Counted from the first letter of the stretch, positions 1-9,230 are shown. The stretch is 64,000 nt of DNA from JADGGM01 sp027307005 (GCA_035455745.1 DATIEP010000064.1:1-64000); one strand, 5' to 3'. Notes: generated by a model from the sequence alone, not told the origin. A program made the numbers and translations.

Positions 1-48
1 CGTGCCTGCGAGGACCGCCCAAGAAGAGAAGCGGGTAAAGCGATTCAT
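1..48 (-). CDS. 5' end of a secreted protein gene (cut by window edge)
   Basis: Reading leftward from an ATG at 48-46, the frame gives MNRFTRFSSWAVLAGT before the window ends. This looks like the start of a signal peptide: a short basic stretch followed by hydrophobic residues. A purine-rich AAGGGG lies just upstream. Only 16 codons are visible, so the product cannot be named and the call could be a chance frame. Confidence 0.4.
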   Translation of the reverse strand, partial: MNRFTRFSSWAVLAGT

Positions 49-817
49 GATGCTGCCCCTTGTGGAGAGTGAGGATTGAGCATGACCGCGCATCCGCACG
101 CTGTGCCGCCAGGCCTCGCGGTTGGGGCCGCACTGGGGCTAGTTCCGCTGGGGCAACAGCGGAACAGCGTGCCACATCGAGGAGGACTTCTCTCGCTGCA
201 GACCATCGCACCTCACACTGACGCGTACCACTACGTGAGTTGAAAACGGTCTTCGCTCGAACTGGTGCGATCTATTTCGTCACGCCGCGCGCAGTGCTCG
301 CGCGCTCACTCTGTCATGCCGGCCGGCTCACGGGTGCTGCCCGCCGGTGCGTCCCTCGTATCGGTGGTGTGACAAATCAAATCATTACACCCATCCAACA
401 TATCCTGCACAGCGCCTGAGCAATCGGCAACCCCTCACTGCTCGTTCTCTCGCTACGACTGATCCCAACCATCGGATCTCCCACGACGCGATCAGCCGTC
501 CCTTGGCGGAGCAAGAAACTGAAGAGCACCGGAGAGCGTGTCAAGCAGGCCGCGCTCGCTTCCCCTGCCGCAATCGCACTCGCGACTGACCAGGCGCACA
601 GATGACAACGCGGACGGATCCATGAGGACCCGCCCGCGCTCCCTTCCAGACCGGCCTTCGTCCGACCGGTTTTTTCCGCCCTTAGGACTGTCCGGCTCTG
701 TCCGTCTCGTCCGGCCTTGTCCGCCTTTAGGACTGTCCGGCTCTGTCCGTCTTGTCCGGCCTTGTCCGCCTTTAGGACTTGTCCGGCTCTGTCCGTCTCG
801 TCCGGACTTGTCCGCCT
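49..817. other. long non-coding stretch with a tandem repeat at its right end
   Basis: No convincing gene lies here. A 53-codon frame at 82-243 (plus strand, GAGG eight bases upstream of its ATG) is the only small candidate and resembles nothing I recognise. The longer open frames at 492-932 come from the TCCG-rich repeat and are not protein-like. The stretch separates the cut gene at the left edge from the 3' end of the porin gene. Confidence 0.5.
682..817. repeat. three tandem copies of a 45-bp TCCG-rich unit
   Basis: Copies begin at 682, 727 and 772, each opening with TTAGGACT and continuing with TGTCCG-type words about every 9-10 bases. The third copy has one extra T and ends at the porin stop codon. 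The copies are nearly identical, which suggests recent expansion. The role is unknown; it could act as a transcript 3' end or protein-binding array, or be neutral. Confidence 0.8.
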
Positions 818-2095
818 TTAAAAGAACAGCATGAATCCCGTTGCGCCCTGGTTCGACGTGTTCTGCGAGCCGGCGTACGACGCCGCACGCGCCCACGTGT
901 ACTCGAGCACCCAGCGGAGCGACTTCGTCCACTGGTACGTCAGCATGAGGTCCGCCGCGCGGTTGTACTTCACGAGCGGATCAGGATCGCCATCCAGAAA
1001 GGCCTTGTCGCCGTTACTCTCGTCGAGATGGCTCTCGCCCCAGCTTCCGCCGATCGTCCAGTGCGTGCCGGGCTGGCTGTACTGCACCTGACCAAGATAG
1101 CCCCACGACTTGCGCGCCTGGAGCGCCGGATCGATTGCGCTTCCATCCAACTGGCCGAACATCAACGTGGTTCCGATCCCGCTTCCGTAGTATCCGGATC
1201 CAACGAGAGAGAACCCATTGACGTCGATCTTTGCGCCGCCGCCGACGCCCGCCGAATTGATGCTCGGATTCGAATCGGGCGTCGAGACAGCTGAGAGCTT
1301 CGTGTTTTGCCACGTGCCGTTCACCCACAACATGACCTTGTCGGCGCTGGCCATCTGACCGCTCGAGCTGCTCGCGCCCATGTTGCCGGTCCAACTCAGC
1401 TCCGCTTCGACGCGCGGCAGCCGTGTGCCCTGATACGATGCATCACCAGCGGCTGCGCACGGGCTCGGTCCGCACACCACGCTCGGATCGAACAGTCCGA
1501 TCGCGAACTGCGTCGGCCGGCCCGCCGGCGTGCTGTACGTGATCTGCGCGTTGAAGTTCGGATAGACGTACCCGAACCCGATGCGGCCCAACGTCGTGCC
1601 GCCCGCGCCTAACGTGCCGCCGCTGGCCCCCGTTCCGAACAACGTCATGTCGGTCAGGATGTTCTGCCGCTGGAACAGTCCCAGCTCGCGGCCGGCGAGA
1701 ATGGTGCCCCACGAGCCGCCTAACGTGAGGTACACCTCGCGCATATCGATCTGCGCGCCGAAGTTGTCGTGCAGGCTGTTGCTGTTGATCTGCGGCGCGA
1801 ATCCAAAATGCACCTTCAGATCGAGATCCCCTTCCTTGCCCGCGGCCTCGAAATTCGCGAAGCCCGGCAAGAGCCCGGTGCGAATGCGGGTCACGCGCTC
1901 CGGACCAACGAGACCACCGTCGATCGGACCGAGCGCGGAATCCACGCTTCCATTCGTGTACACGAGAAACGCATTGACGTTGCCCGTGAAGGTAAACGAC
2001 CATCCGTTACTCATCTGCATCGTGAGACCCTGCGCCCGTGCCGTGCTAACGCCGGCCAGCATCAGGGCGATACACCAGAGTGCGGATCGTTTCAT
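818..2095 (-). CDS. outer-membrane porin-like beta-barrel protein
   Basis: Predicted 425-residue outer-membrane protein. The start is the ATG at 2095: it gives a clean signal peptide (MKRSALWCIALMLAGVSTARA) and has GGGAGAAG upstream, unlike an ATG eleven codons earlier. The mature part alternates hydrophobic and polar residues, is rich in Gly, Ser and aromatics, and ends in Phe-Phe, the usual C-terminal signature of BAM-inserted barrels. A GRELGLF segment near residue 155 resembles Gram-negative porins. It is the last gene of a minus-strand group with a PQQ dehydrogenase, so it may pass that enzyme's substrate or product. Substrate unknown. Confidence 0.65.
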   Translation of the reverse strand: MKRSALWCIALMLAGVSTARAQGLTMQMSNGWSFTFTGNVNAFLVYTNGSVDSALGPIDGGLVGPERVTRIRTGLLPGFANFEAAGKEGDLDLKVHFGFAPQINSNSLHDNFGAQIDMREVYLTLGGSWGTILAGRELGLFQRQNILTDMTLFGTGASGGTLGAGGTTLGRIGFGYVYPNFNAQITYSTPAGRPTQFAIGLFDPSVVCGPSPCAAAGDASYQGTRLPRVEAELSWTGNMGASSSSGQMASADKVMLWVNGTWQNTKLSAVSTPDSNPSINSAGVGGGAKIDVNGFSLVGSGYYGSGIGTTLMFGQLDGSAIDPALQARKSWGYLGQVQYSQPGTHWTIGGSWGESHLDESNGDKAFLDGDPDPLVKYNRAADLMLTYQWTKSLRWVLEYTWARAASYAGSQNTSNQGATGFMLFF

Positions 2096-2296
2096 GGCTA
2101 CTTCTCCCAGTCGAGTTTGAGTGTCCAACCAAACCGTGAAGAGCTCGCATCCACGGAATCGCTGAATCGTCGACCTACCTTTTTTTGCTCAAAGGCCCCG
2201 CCGCTGCGGGCGTAGCGGCGCGAAGAGAAATCACCTCTGTGGCCCCACCTCCCAATACGGTGAACGTGATCGTAGTGCCGTCACGGCCGTGGATCG

Positions 2297-2713
2297 CTAT
2301 CGATCCTTCATCTGACGATTGATCGTGATCATCACGTCCACGATCGGAATCTCCCGATGGTCCACCCACCAGTAGAAGTCGTCGACTTGTGCCGCGTACA
2401 CCGACGGCGCATACGAAAATCGAAGCTGCTTCTCGTCCGTGAGCCGCGTGATCGCACTGCTCGAGACCGCGCTGCTGTCGAGCGAGTCACCAGCCAAGGC
2501 CGCAAGTGCGCGAGCTTGCTCCGCCCCCGCCCCCGCGATGAATCCACTCAGGTACGCGTCCTTCTCCTTCGGGCCGTACGCCGCCCAATCGGCGCCGTTC
2601 AGCAGCGCCGCACGCCGCGGCTGCATCGCCGCCCCTTCAGTCCGACGACCCGCGGCAAACGCCCCCAGCACACAGATCAGCCCGCCGGTCAGGCCAACCG
2701 CCAATCGCCGCAT
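2297..2713 (-). CDS. small secreted or anchored protein of unknown function
   Basis: 138 residues with a hydrophobic N-terminal segment (residues 4-21) that could be a signal peptide or anchor. The ATG at 2713 has GGAGG seven bases upstream. The body contains the motif KEKDAYLSGFIAGAG and an aromatic stretch, DDFYWWVDHRE. I do not recognise the family. It lies between the PQQ dehydrogenase and the porin on the same strand, so a role in the same periplasmic process is plausible. A second frame open through about 2175, after this stop, could extend the protein if a frameshift were present. Confidence 0.6.
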   Translation of the reverse strand: MRRLAVGLTGGLICVLGAFAAGRRTEGAAMQPRRAALLNGADWAAYGPKEKDAYLSGFIAGAGAEQARALAALAGDSLDSSAVSSSAITRLTDEKQLRFSYAPSVYAAQVDDFYWWVDHREIPIVDVMITINRQMKDR

Positions 2714-2800
2714 CGCGTGACCTCCGTGACGGCCGCATCCACGTCGCGCCGGCGCGGGCCGGCATCGTTCGCCTCGCCCGCACCGGCCTGCTCCCCTCCG

Positions 2801-4531
2801 CTACTTCGACGACTTGGACGCCGCCCCCGGGAGGGTGAACACCATGACCGCATCGCCTAACGGATATCCCATTTGAAAGTTTCCGCCGCACGCCACCGCG
2901 ATGTACTGCTTTCCATCCTGCATGTAGGTCACCGGCGGCGCATTGCACCCCGCGCCCGCCTGGAACATCCATAACTTCTTGCCGGTGCGCGCATCGAACG
3001 CGTTGAAGTGCCCGTTGCCCTCGCCGACGAACACCAGGTTCCCCGCCGTCGCCATCGCCCCGCCGATCATCGGCTGCTCCGTCTCCACCTGCCACGCGAT
3101 CTTACCCGTATTCAGGTTCACCGCGCTGAACGTCCCGTACTGCCGCTCGCCCGGCACCGCCTTGAACGCCGAGCCCAGCCACAACTTGCCCTTCTCGAAC
3201 GGCGCGCTGTGCGTGATGTAGTGCATCGGCTGCTCGATGCCTAACACGTACATGTAGCCTAACGTCGGATCCACCGCCGGCGCCGACCACTCCGAGCCGC
3301 CGTTCGCGCCCGGCAGCATCCTCGTCCCCTCGGGCGTCGGCTGCGCGAACATGTTCTCCAGCCGGTTGAACGGCGCCGACTTCCGGATCAGCTTCCCCGT
3401 CGCCGCGTTCAGCACATAGACCCACGCCGTCTTCCCCGCCTGCGCCACCGCCGTCGTCCCATCCTTCAGCTTGACCAGCACCGGCGGACTCACCGCATCC
3501 AGATCCCACACGTCGTGCGGCACTTCCTGGTAGTACCACTTCACCGTGCCGTCGTTGGCGTCCACCGCCATGATGCAGTCCGTACAGAGATTATCGCCTG
3601 GCCGTACCGACCCGTCGAGATCCGGCGAGGGATTCCCCACCGCAAAGAATAGAAGATGCGATGCCGGATCATAGGTCGGCGTCATCCACACGCCGCCCCC
3701 GCCCCGCTGCCACGCATCGCCGTACTGCGCCATCGCCGCCTTTTCCGCGTCGATGTTGCGATGCAACGGCTCGCCCTCGTTAGTCGTCGGCGTGAATTTT
3801 CCTTCCCACCCCTTGTCGAACACGGTGTACGCCGTCCACAGCGGCTGGCCGTTGCTCTTGTTGTACGCGCGAACGAATCCGCGAATGCCGTACTCCCCGC
3901 CGGAGATGCCGACGATCACTTTGTCGCCCACGATCAACGGCGCCATCGTCTCGCTGTACCCCGCCTCGGGATCCTCCACCTGCACATCCCACTGCACGGC
4001 GCCCGTCTTCGCATCGAGCGCCACCAGATGCGCGTCGAGCGTCGCCATGAACACCGTGCCCTCGGAAATCGCGACCCCGCGATTGTTCGGACCGCAGCAG
4101 TAAATCGGCGACGCGATGCTCTGCTTGTGCTCGTACCGCCAGATCTCTTTCCCCGTCCGCGCATTCACCGCCATGGCGGTGTTGTACGGCGTCGTGAGAT
4201 ACATCACGCCGTCGATCACGATCGGACTCGTCTCGAAGGAGCCCAGCCGCGAAATCCCGGTCTGGTACATCCACGCCACGTGCAACGTCCCAACGTTAGA
4301 CGTGTTGATTTGATTGAGCGTCGACCAACGCTGATTCCAGTAGTCGTGCCCGTACGTCACCCAGTTGTTGGGATGCTGCCGCGCATCCAGCAGCATCTGG
4401 TCGGTCACGCTGGTAAAGCTCGGCTCCTGCGACGCCTTCCCCTTCGTCGTCCCGACTTGCTCCTGCGCGGCGACGCTTCCGACGCACAGCGCCGCAGCCG
4501 CGACGGCGACGAGCAACCTTGGGATTCGCAT
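2801..4531 (-). CDS. PQQ-dependent dehydrogenase, methanol/ethanol-type quinoprotein
   Basis: Periplasmic quinoprotein of 576 residues that likely oxidises an alcohol or related substrate with pyrroloquinoline quinone. The start at 4531 gives a signal peptide ending in VAAQ and has GGGAGG upstream. Repeated W-motif blades (KEIWRYE, TVKWYYQ, KIAWQVE) indicate the eight-bladed propeller. Adjacent cysteines in IYCCGPNNRG match the vicinal disulfide of the family, and the PHDVWDLDA segment matches its active-site region. The likely catalytic Asp lies in MAVDAND; the residue two after it is Asn, not the Asp typical of lanthanide-type enzymes. There is no C-terminal CxxCH haem site, so electrons must go to a separate cytochrome. 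No PQQ-synthesis genes are nearby. Confidence 0.85.
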   Translation of the reverse strand: MRIPRLLVAVAAAALCVGSVAAQEQVGTTKGKASQEPSFTSVTDQMLLDARQHPNNWVTYGHDYWNQRWSTLNQINTSNVGTLHVAWMYQTGISRLGSFETSPIVIDGVMYLTTPYNTAMAVNARTGKEIWRYEHKQSIASPIYCCGPNNRGVAISEGTVFMATLDAHLVALDAKTGAVQWDVQVEDPEAGYSETMAPLIVGDKVIVGISGGEYGIRGFVRAYNKSNGQPLWTAYTVFDKGWEGKFTPTTNEGEPLHRNIDAEKAAMAQYGDAWQRGGGGVWMTPTYDPASHLLFFAVGNPSPDLDGSVRPGDNLCTDCIMAVDANDGTVKWYYQEVPHDVWDLDAVSPPVLVKLKDGTTAVAQAGKTAWVYVLNAATGKLIRKSAPFNRLENMFAQPTPEGTRMLPGANGGSEWSAPAVDPTLGYMYVLGIEQPMHYITHSAPFEKGKLWLGSAFKAVPGERQYGTFSAVNLNTGKIAWQVETEQPMIGGAMATAGNLVFVGEGNGHFNAFDARTGKKLWMFQAGAGCNAPPVTYMQDGKQYIAVACGGNFQMGYPLGDAVMVFTLPGAASKSSK

Positions 4532-5309
4532 GCACGAACCTCCCATGAGAGAGTCACTACAGCGCTTCAATGACCGGCGAACCTCGAGCTCCAATCCTCT
4601 CCTCCCGACCCGCTACCTACTCGGCCGCTCCGCGCTCGACAACGACCCGTTGACGCGCAACCCCGACCCGACCAGAGCCGACTCCTTTACACGCCAACCA
4701 GTTCTCGACCGATTGCGGCGAGAAGATATTCGTCAACAGGATGCGACCGATGAGACACGCACCGACAGTAGCCCATGAAGAAATGGCTCCGATGCGAAAG
4801 CGCAAACGAATGCTGTAGAGCGGGTGCGAAACCGTCAGCACCGCCCAGCGCCTCACGAGGAGAAAACACTCGACGACAAGAGCTCAAACGGTACGACAAA
4901 TAGGTAGCCGCCTGCGGCCCAACGCCGCGACTGGGGCCTACCGGTCCGGAGCTCCCCTCGCCATCAGGGATCTCCCGCGGCGAAAAGATGCCGCGCTGGT
5001 GTAAAGACAGCCGGCGGCGACAATGTGATGTGTTTCTTGGCATATACGCAAGAGGCTACGACACAGACACGCTTACGTAAGGCAGTCCAACGCATTATCC
5101 CGCGTTCCCGCCGACCGGGCGCACGAGGCCCTGTCCTCCTCGCCTCCGACAGAGCCTGGCAACCAAACCTCCGGCCACACAGCCGGTTTCGCGGACGACG
5201 AGCACAGAGCCGTTAGTCACCTGACGCCGCATGTTCGTGCCGCTTCGCACCAACAAATTAGCGCCAGGATTCCGACAGTAACGACTCTTTATGGTGCCAC
5301 CGTAGCGTG
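4532..5309. other. intergenic stretch, no feature recognised
   Basis: About 780 bases between the PQQ-dehydrogenase start and the YdcF-family stop. Open frames here are short and lack protein-like composition. It must hold the promoter of the PQQ operon, but I see no clear -35/-10 pair. No tRNA or hairpin terminator was seen. Confidence 0.4.
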
Positions 5310-5918
5310 TTAGTCTGAGATTCGCTCGATCACGAACGACAGCGGCGCCTTGAGCGACTCCGCAAACACATACTTCCAACGCTCGCTCGCTCGATTCGAA
5401 ATCGGACTCGTCCGGGTCGGCGACGTCAACGGCGTCAGACCTAACGCGTGCGCAAGAATCGAAAGACGCAACATGTGAAACGGGTCGCTCACGAGGATCA
5501 CCCGCTGCCCCGGGAGTGCCGACACGATCGCAGCGACCGCGTGGATGGACTGGCTCGTGGTCAGTCCGTGTGTCTCCATCACGATCGCGCTGTCCGGAAC
5601 GCCCCGCTCGAGCAGGAACCGCCGGCTCACTTGCGCTTCACTCGTCGTGTCGCGAGCGCCCGTTCCTCCCGTCACGATCACGAGTGGCGCCAACGATCGC
5701 TGATACAAGTCCAGCGCATGGTCTAACCGTGCGCGGAGCACCGGCGACGGATGCCCTTCGTATTGGGCGGCGCCCAGTACGACGATCGCGTTTGCCGGAG
5801 CCGCTTGATCGCGCGCCCCCACCACGATCACGGCGATCACCATCGCGACCCACGCCAGAAACACGGCGACTGCGACAGCGCCGATGATGCGCGCTTTCAG
5901 AGATGTCCGGCGCTTCAT
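5310..5918 (-). CDS. YdcF/SanA-family (DUF218) membrane protein
   Basis: 202 residues with one N-terminal membrane helix (about 12-34) and a DUF218 domain: NAIVVLGAAQYEG, then VIVTGGTGARDTTSEA and VILVSDPFHMLR, which are typical of the SanA/YdcF/ElyC group linked to envelope integrity. The domain should face the periplasm. It lies 69 bp after the TetR-type gene on the same strand and is probably co-transcribed with it. The precise reaction is unknown in this family. Confidence 0.8.
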   Translation of the reverse strand: MKRRTSLKARIIGAVAVAVFLAWVAMVIAVIVVGARDQAAPANAIVVLGAAQYEGHPSPVLRARLDHALDLYQRSLAPLVIVTGGTGARDTTSEAQVSRRFLLERGVPDSAIVMETHGLTTSQSIHAVAAIVSALPGQRVILVSDPFHMLRLSILAHALGLTPLTSPTRTSPISNRASERWKYVFAESLKAPLSFVIERISD

Positions 5919-5987
5919 GGCGGCGAACCTGGGCGCGAGCGACCCGCTGTGGCAAGAGACCGCACTGTCCTGCCCGTGGCGGTCGCG

Positions 5988-6599
5988 TTAGTCCGTGAGC
6001 GTCAGCAGCGAGAGCCAGAGCACATCGAATGCCGCGCGCGGATTGAACTCCGCATCCACGCCCATGGTCATCGCCAGTCCATCGACGAACGGCACGACCA
6101 CATCGGCCAGAAGCCTCGCCGGGATGCGGGGCCGCAGCGCCAGTAAGGCGAAGAGTCGCTCGATGGAAGCGGCGGACGCATCGCGGCGAGCGAGGTTCGC
6201 CGCGTGAATGGCTCTTCGCACGAGCGGATTTCGCCACTGTGCCAGCTCGAGCAGCACCCGCAGATGTCCGCGATCGAGCTCGGCGGCAAGCCACGCCCAG
6301 AGATCGTCGATCGCGTGGCGCGGCGTCGAGTTCTCGAGCGCTGCGCGCTCTCGCGACACGAGGTTCTGGCCCATCCATTCCACGACGCGCGCAAGCAGCG
6401 TGTCTTTGTCGTGAAAATGATAGTGAATGAGCCCTTTGCTCACTTCTGCTTCTTCGGCCACGTCGTGCATCGTGAGCGCGGCAGCGCCCGATGACACGAT
6501 GCACCGCACGGCAGCGCGCAAAATCCGTTCGGCCGCCTCGAGACGCGGCCGGTGCTCGGCATTCGTCACTCTGAATTCTGCCCCGTCAGCCGGCGACAC
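5988..6599 (-). CDS. TetR-family transcriptional regulator
   Basis: 203 residues. The N-terminal helix-turn-helix spans about residues 22-66, with the typical TMHDVAEEAEVSKGLIHYHF block; the C-terminal part is a helical ligand-binding and dimer domain. The start is the GTG at 6599, preceded by GGGAGAG, and overlaps the end of the upstream small gene by 14 bases, which suggests translational coupling. It probably controls its own operon, including the YdcF-family gene, or the divergent upp region. Ligand unknown. Confidence 0.85.
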   Translation of the reverse strand: MSPADGAEFRVTNAEHRPRLEAAERILRAAVRCIVSSGAAALTMHDVAEEAEVSKGLIHYHFHDKDTLLARVVEWMGQNLVSRERAALENSTPRHAIDDLWAWLAAELDRGHLRVLLELAQWRNPLVRRAIHAANLARRDASAASIERLFALLALRPRIPARLLADVVVPFVDGLAMTMGVDAEFNPRAAFDVLWLSLLTLTD

Positions 6600-6774
6600 G
6601 CGACTCTCCCGGTGATGTCCGTTGGAACACGACCGTCAGGCGCTGGCCGTCCTGAGTCATCAGCGCGGGCTCCCATCCACCACGGCTTCGCTCGTTGAGC
6701 AGATCGGTGAACGCATCTTCGTCTTCCTGCGATCGCCGTGTGAGCCGGAGGATCACCGCCTGATATTCTTTCAT
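6586..6774 (-). CDS. small DUF4177-like protein
   Basis: 62-residue protein starting MKEYQAVILRLTRRS and containing LLNERSRGGWEPALMT, then a short beta-strand end (QRLTVVFQR). The pattern of two strands around a 'GGWE' turn resembles the DUF4177 family of small proteins. It starts 27 bases from the divergent upp start and overlaps the TetR gene, so it is the first gene of a three-gene operon. A much longer frame extends upstream across upp, but that part is a shadow. Confidence 0.6.
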   Translation of the reverse strand: MKEYQAVILRLTRRSQEDEDAFTDLLNERSRGGWEPALMTQDGQRLTVVFQRTSPGESRVAG

Positions 6775-6801
6775 TCGGCCGAAGATACTAGTTTGCGGCC
6801 C

Positions 6802-7449
6802 ATGCACACCACCCCTGCGCTGGGCAACGTGATCGTCAGCCGCCACCCGCTGATCGAGCACAAGCTCTCGATCGCGCGAGATCGCACGACGACGACAAAG
6901 TTGTTCAAGGAGCTGGTCGAGGAGATCGCGATGCTCATGGCCTACGAGGCGATGAGCGATCTCTCGCTCGAGACGGTAGACGTCAATACGCCGCTCGAGT
7001 CGACGCGTGGGCGGCGCGTGAGCGGAAAGAAGCTCACGCTCGTGCCCGTGCTGCGCGCAGGACTCGGAATGGTGGAAGGTGTGTTGCGGCTGGTTCCATC
7101 GGCACGTGTTGGACACATCGGAATGTATCGCGATCACGATACACTCGAACCGGTGGACTACTATTTCAAGGTGCCCGGCGACGTGGCCGAACGGAACCTT
7201 TTCGTGCTCGACCCGATGCTGGCAACGGGAGGGAGCGCGGTCGCCGCTGTGTCATCGCTCAAACGAGCCGGAGCGACGCGTATCCGGTTTCTCTGCATCG
7301 TCGCGGCGCCGGCGGGCATCGAGCGCATGCAGCGTGCGCACGCCGACGTGCCGATCTACGCAGCCGCGCTCGACCGCGAGCTCAACGCGCAGGGATACAT
7401 TCTGCCGGGTCTCGGCGACGCCGGCGATCGCATTTTCGGAACGCGCTGA
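6802..7449 (+). CDS. upp: uracil phosphoribosyltransferase
   Basis: Salvage enzyme making UMP from uracil and PRPP. The 215-residue length matches the family (about 208). Visible motifs: VLRAGLGMVEGVL near the N-terminal third, the PRPP-binding loop VLDPMLATGGSAVAAV at about 133-148, and the uracil-binding end YILPGLGDAGDRIFGT. The ATG at 6802 was chosen because the recognisable sequence begins there; upstream frame belongs to the divergent small gene. The leader is very short: a GATACT -10-like element at 6784-6789 would place +1 only a few bases before the ATG. Confidence 0.95.
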   Translation: MHTTPALGNVIVSRHPLIEHKLSIARDRTTTTKLFKELVEEIAMLMAYEAMSDLSLETVDVNTPLESTRGRRVSGKKLTLVPVLRAGLGMVEGVLRLVPSARVGHIGMYRDHDTLEPVDYYFKVPGDVAERNLFVLDPMLATGGSAVAAVSSLKRAGATRIRFLCIVAAPAGIERMQRAHADVPIYAAALDRELNAQGYILPGLGDAGDRIFGTR

Positions 7450-7477
7450 CGGCCGCTCGGTGCGCGACGAGTCGCGC

Positions 7478-8137
7478 TCACTCGAACCAATCGCGGGGGC
7501 AGCTCCGCTGTTGCCACGCTGCGTCCAACACCCAGCGTTGGGCGGCGGGATCCATCACTTCGGATTCCACGCGATCGAACCACTCGCCGGCTAACGAGAG
7601 GTCGCCGATGCGGCGCCAGAGCTCACCGACGAGATACGTGAGCACCGCCCGCTCCTCTCGCTCTGCGCCATCGTAGCTCGAGAGCGCCGCCTCGAACTGC
7701 CACGCCGCGTGTCGGCGGAAGAATCGCTCCGCCTCGACATCGCCCTCATCCACGCAGCACCACGCCGCGCGCAAATACAGATCGGCAATGCGCCGCGGTT
7801 CCGCGCCCTGCCACGCCGCGACCTTCGCGGCAAACTCGTACTTTGCCGAACCCGGAATCGTGCCGCCGACTTCCGGCAGCTTGGGCGCGAGCTCGTCCAA
7901 CACGTGCTCGCGCAACACTGGACTGACGTCCGCTTCATCGCTGAAGTCGCGCTCGCCACCCGCGTATCCGCACCGCGCACAAATGTGAATCAGGTACGGC
8001 AACGGTTGGGCGCCCGCGGCCCGCTCGTGAAAGTCGGTACGCTTGCCGCCGAACGAATTCGTCGACAGCACCGCGTGCGACGTGAAGCGGGTCTCGCAGA
8101 TGGGACACGTCAGGTCAATTTGCTTCAGCGTGGTCAT
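7478..8137 (-). CDS. DUF2225 family protein with two CxxC zinc-type pairs
   Basis: 219 residues. The N-terminus has CPIC at residues 11-14 and CARC about 55-58, a likely zinc site, followed by the YGG-like segment and a helical tetratricopeptide-like half (AWCCVDEGDVEAERFF, LVGELWRRIGDLSLAGEWFDRV). This is the DUF2225 layout. The start at 8137 has AGGAG upstream. It is divergent from the DUF2268 protease gene. Function is unknown in the family. Confidence 0.8.
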   Translation of the reverse strand: MTTLKQIDLTCPICETRFTSHAVLSTNSFGGKRTDFHERAAGAQPLPYLIHICARCGYAGGERDFSDEADVSPVLREHVLDELAPKLPEVGGTIPGSAKYEFAAKVAAWQGAEPRRIADLYLRAAWCCVDEGDVEAERFFRRHAAWQFEAALSSYDGAEREERAVLTYLVGELWRRIGDLSLAGEWFDRVESEVMDPAAQRWVLDAAWQQRSCPRDWFE

Positions 8138-8205
8138 CCTCTCGGCTCCTGCCTCCTCTCTCCGGAATGATCAAGGAAAGTTGCGTGCCACAGGTGTGTT
8201 TCCTC

Positions 8206-8234
8206 TTGTAGCAGTTTCCGGTCGCCGGTATCTT
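8206..8234 (+). promoter_or_regulatory. likely sigma-70-type promoter of the DUF2268 gene
   Basis: TTGTAG at 8206-8211 and TATCTT at 8229-8234 are separated by 17 bp. The pair points at the metalloprotease gene and leaves about a 50-base leader. Confidence 0.5.
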
Positions 8235-8291
8235 GCCGCGTCCCGACGACATCAGTCGCACACGTCCAGTCCGGTTCCCCCCTTCGGTGCC

Positions 8292-9230
8292 ATGCTCATT
8301 GACCTGGTTCCCGATTTCTTTGCCGTTGTCGACAACAGCGATCCCGTCGCTGCCTACCAGAACTACTTCAATGCCAATCGCCGAGTGTTGGAACCGTATT
8401 GGCACAACTACGTGCTCGATCCGGAGAGCGAACACTTCTACGAGGTGGTACGAAACACCGTGCTGGCCAATCGGCACGACCTCGTGGGGATGTTGGAGCG
8501 CACCGACGTCCTGTCGCTCGCGCGAGACACAATCTCCGCATGCTCCAAACTTCTAGACCTGGACGTTGACATCGACGTCGTCCTCATGGTGGGCGTCGGC
8601 GCTGCAAATGCCGGTGAGCTTGTCACCGATGGTAAAGGCATCGCGGTGATTTGCTTGGAACATTTCACTGCAGTCGCAAGCGAAGAAACGCATGGGCTCG
8701 GACTCGATCCCGAGCTCATTCGTCCGTGGCTCGCACACGAGATCGCGCACGTGATCCGCTACACGTCGCCGCACGGACGCAGTGAATTACGTCGTCTCGT
8801 GCATGCCGCCGGTGGGTATTACTCGTACTGGGACACGGCGCGTCGAGCATCGTTGCGCGAGCTGCTCGTGAACGAAGGACTCGCCGTCGAAGCCGCGCGC
8901 GCCGTGAGCCCGGGTCACGCCGAATGGGAATACTTCGGCTACGACCGTCGCCGGTATGCCCGCATTCGCGACCTCGAGCACACGATCACCGCCGACATCG
9001 CCGGCGATCTCGACCGGGCAGCGCTCGGCCTTCGCCTGCGATACCTCGCCGATGGACTCCCGGTCGACGCGCGTACGATGCCGGGTGGCTACGTGTTGCC
9101 GGAGCGGTCGGGGTATTACGTGGGGAGCAGGATGGTGGAGAACGCGGTGTCGGCGCGCGGGCTTCCCTGGTGTCTCCGCGCCGAGGCAACGGAGATGCTC
9201 GCCGGAGACGAGACGGCGGCCACGGCCTAA
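8292..9230 (+). CDS. DUF2268-like putative zinc metalloprotease
   Basis: 312 residues. It contains AHEIAHVIRY (HExxH zinc motif, near residue 147) followed by a helical region with LLVNEGLAVEAAR, a likely downstream Glu ligand, and a late GYYVGSRMVENAV segment; this order is typical of the DUF2268 predicted Zn-protease group. No signal peptide is visible, so it is probably cytoplasmic. The start at 8292 follows the promoter-like element; no strong ribosome site is visible. Its stop codon lies within a copy of the GCCTAACG octamer (9225-9232). Substrate unknown. Confidence 0.7.
   Translation: MLIDLVPDFFAVVDNSDPVAAYQNYFNANRRVLEPYWHNYVLDPESEHFYEVVRNTVLANRHDLVGMLERTDVLSLARDTISACSKLLDLDVDIDVVLMVGVGAANAGELVTDGKGIAVICLEHFTAVASEETHGLGLDPELIRPWLAHEIAHVIRYTSPHGRSELRRLVHAAGGYYSYWDTARRASLRELLVNEGLAVEAARAVSPGHAEWEYFGYDRRRYARIRDLEHTITADIAGDLDRAALGLRLRYLADGLPVDARTMPGGYVLPERSGYYVGSRMVENAVSARGLPWCLRAEATEMLAGDETAATA

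Noticed and set aside
492..932. Long open frame on the minus strand over the repeat region
   Set aside because: Its product consists of repeated low-complexity units from the 45-bp tandem repeat and runs into the porin 3' end; it is not protein-like.
2185..2230. Hairpin near 2200 as a terminator for the small secreted gene
   Set aside because: The stem CGCCGCT/AGCGGCG is real but the minus strand continues into A's, not T's.
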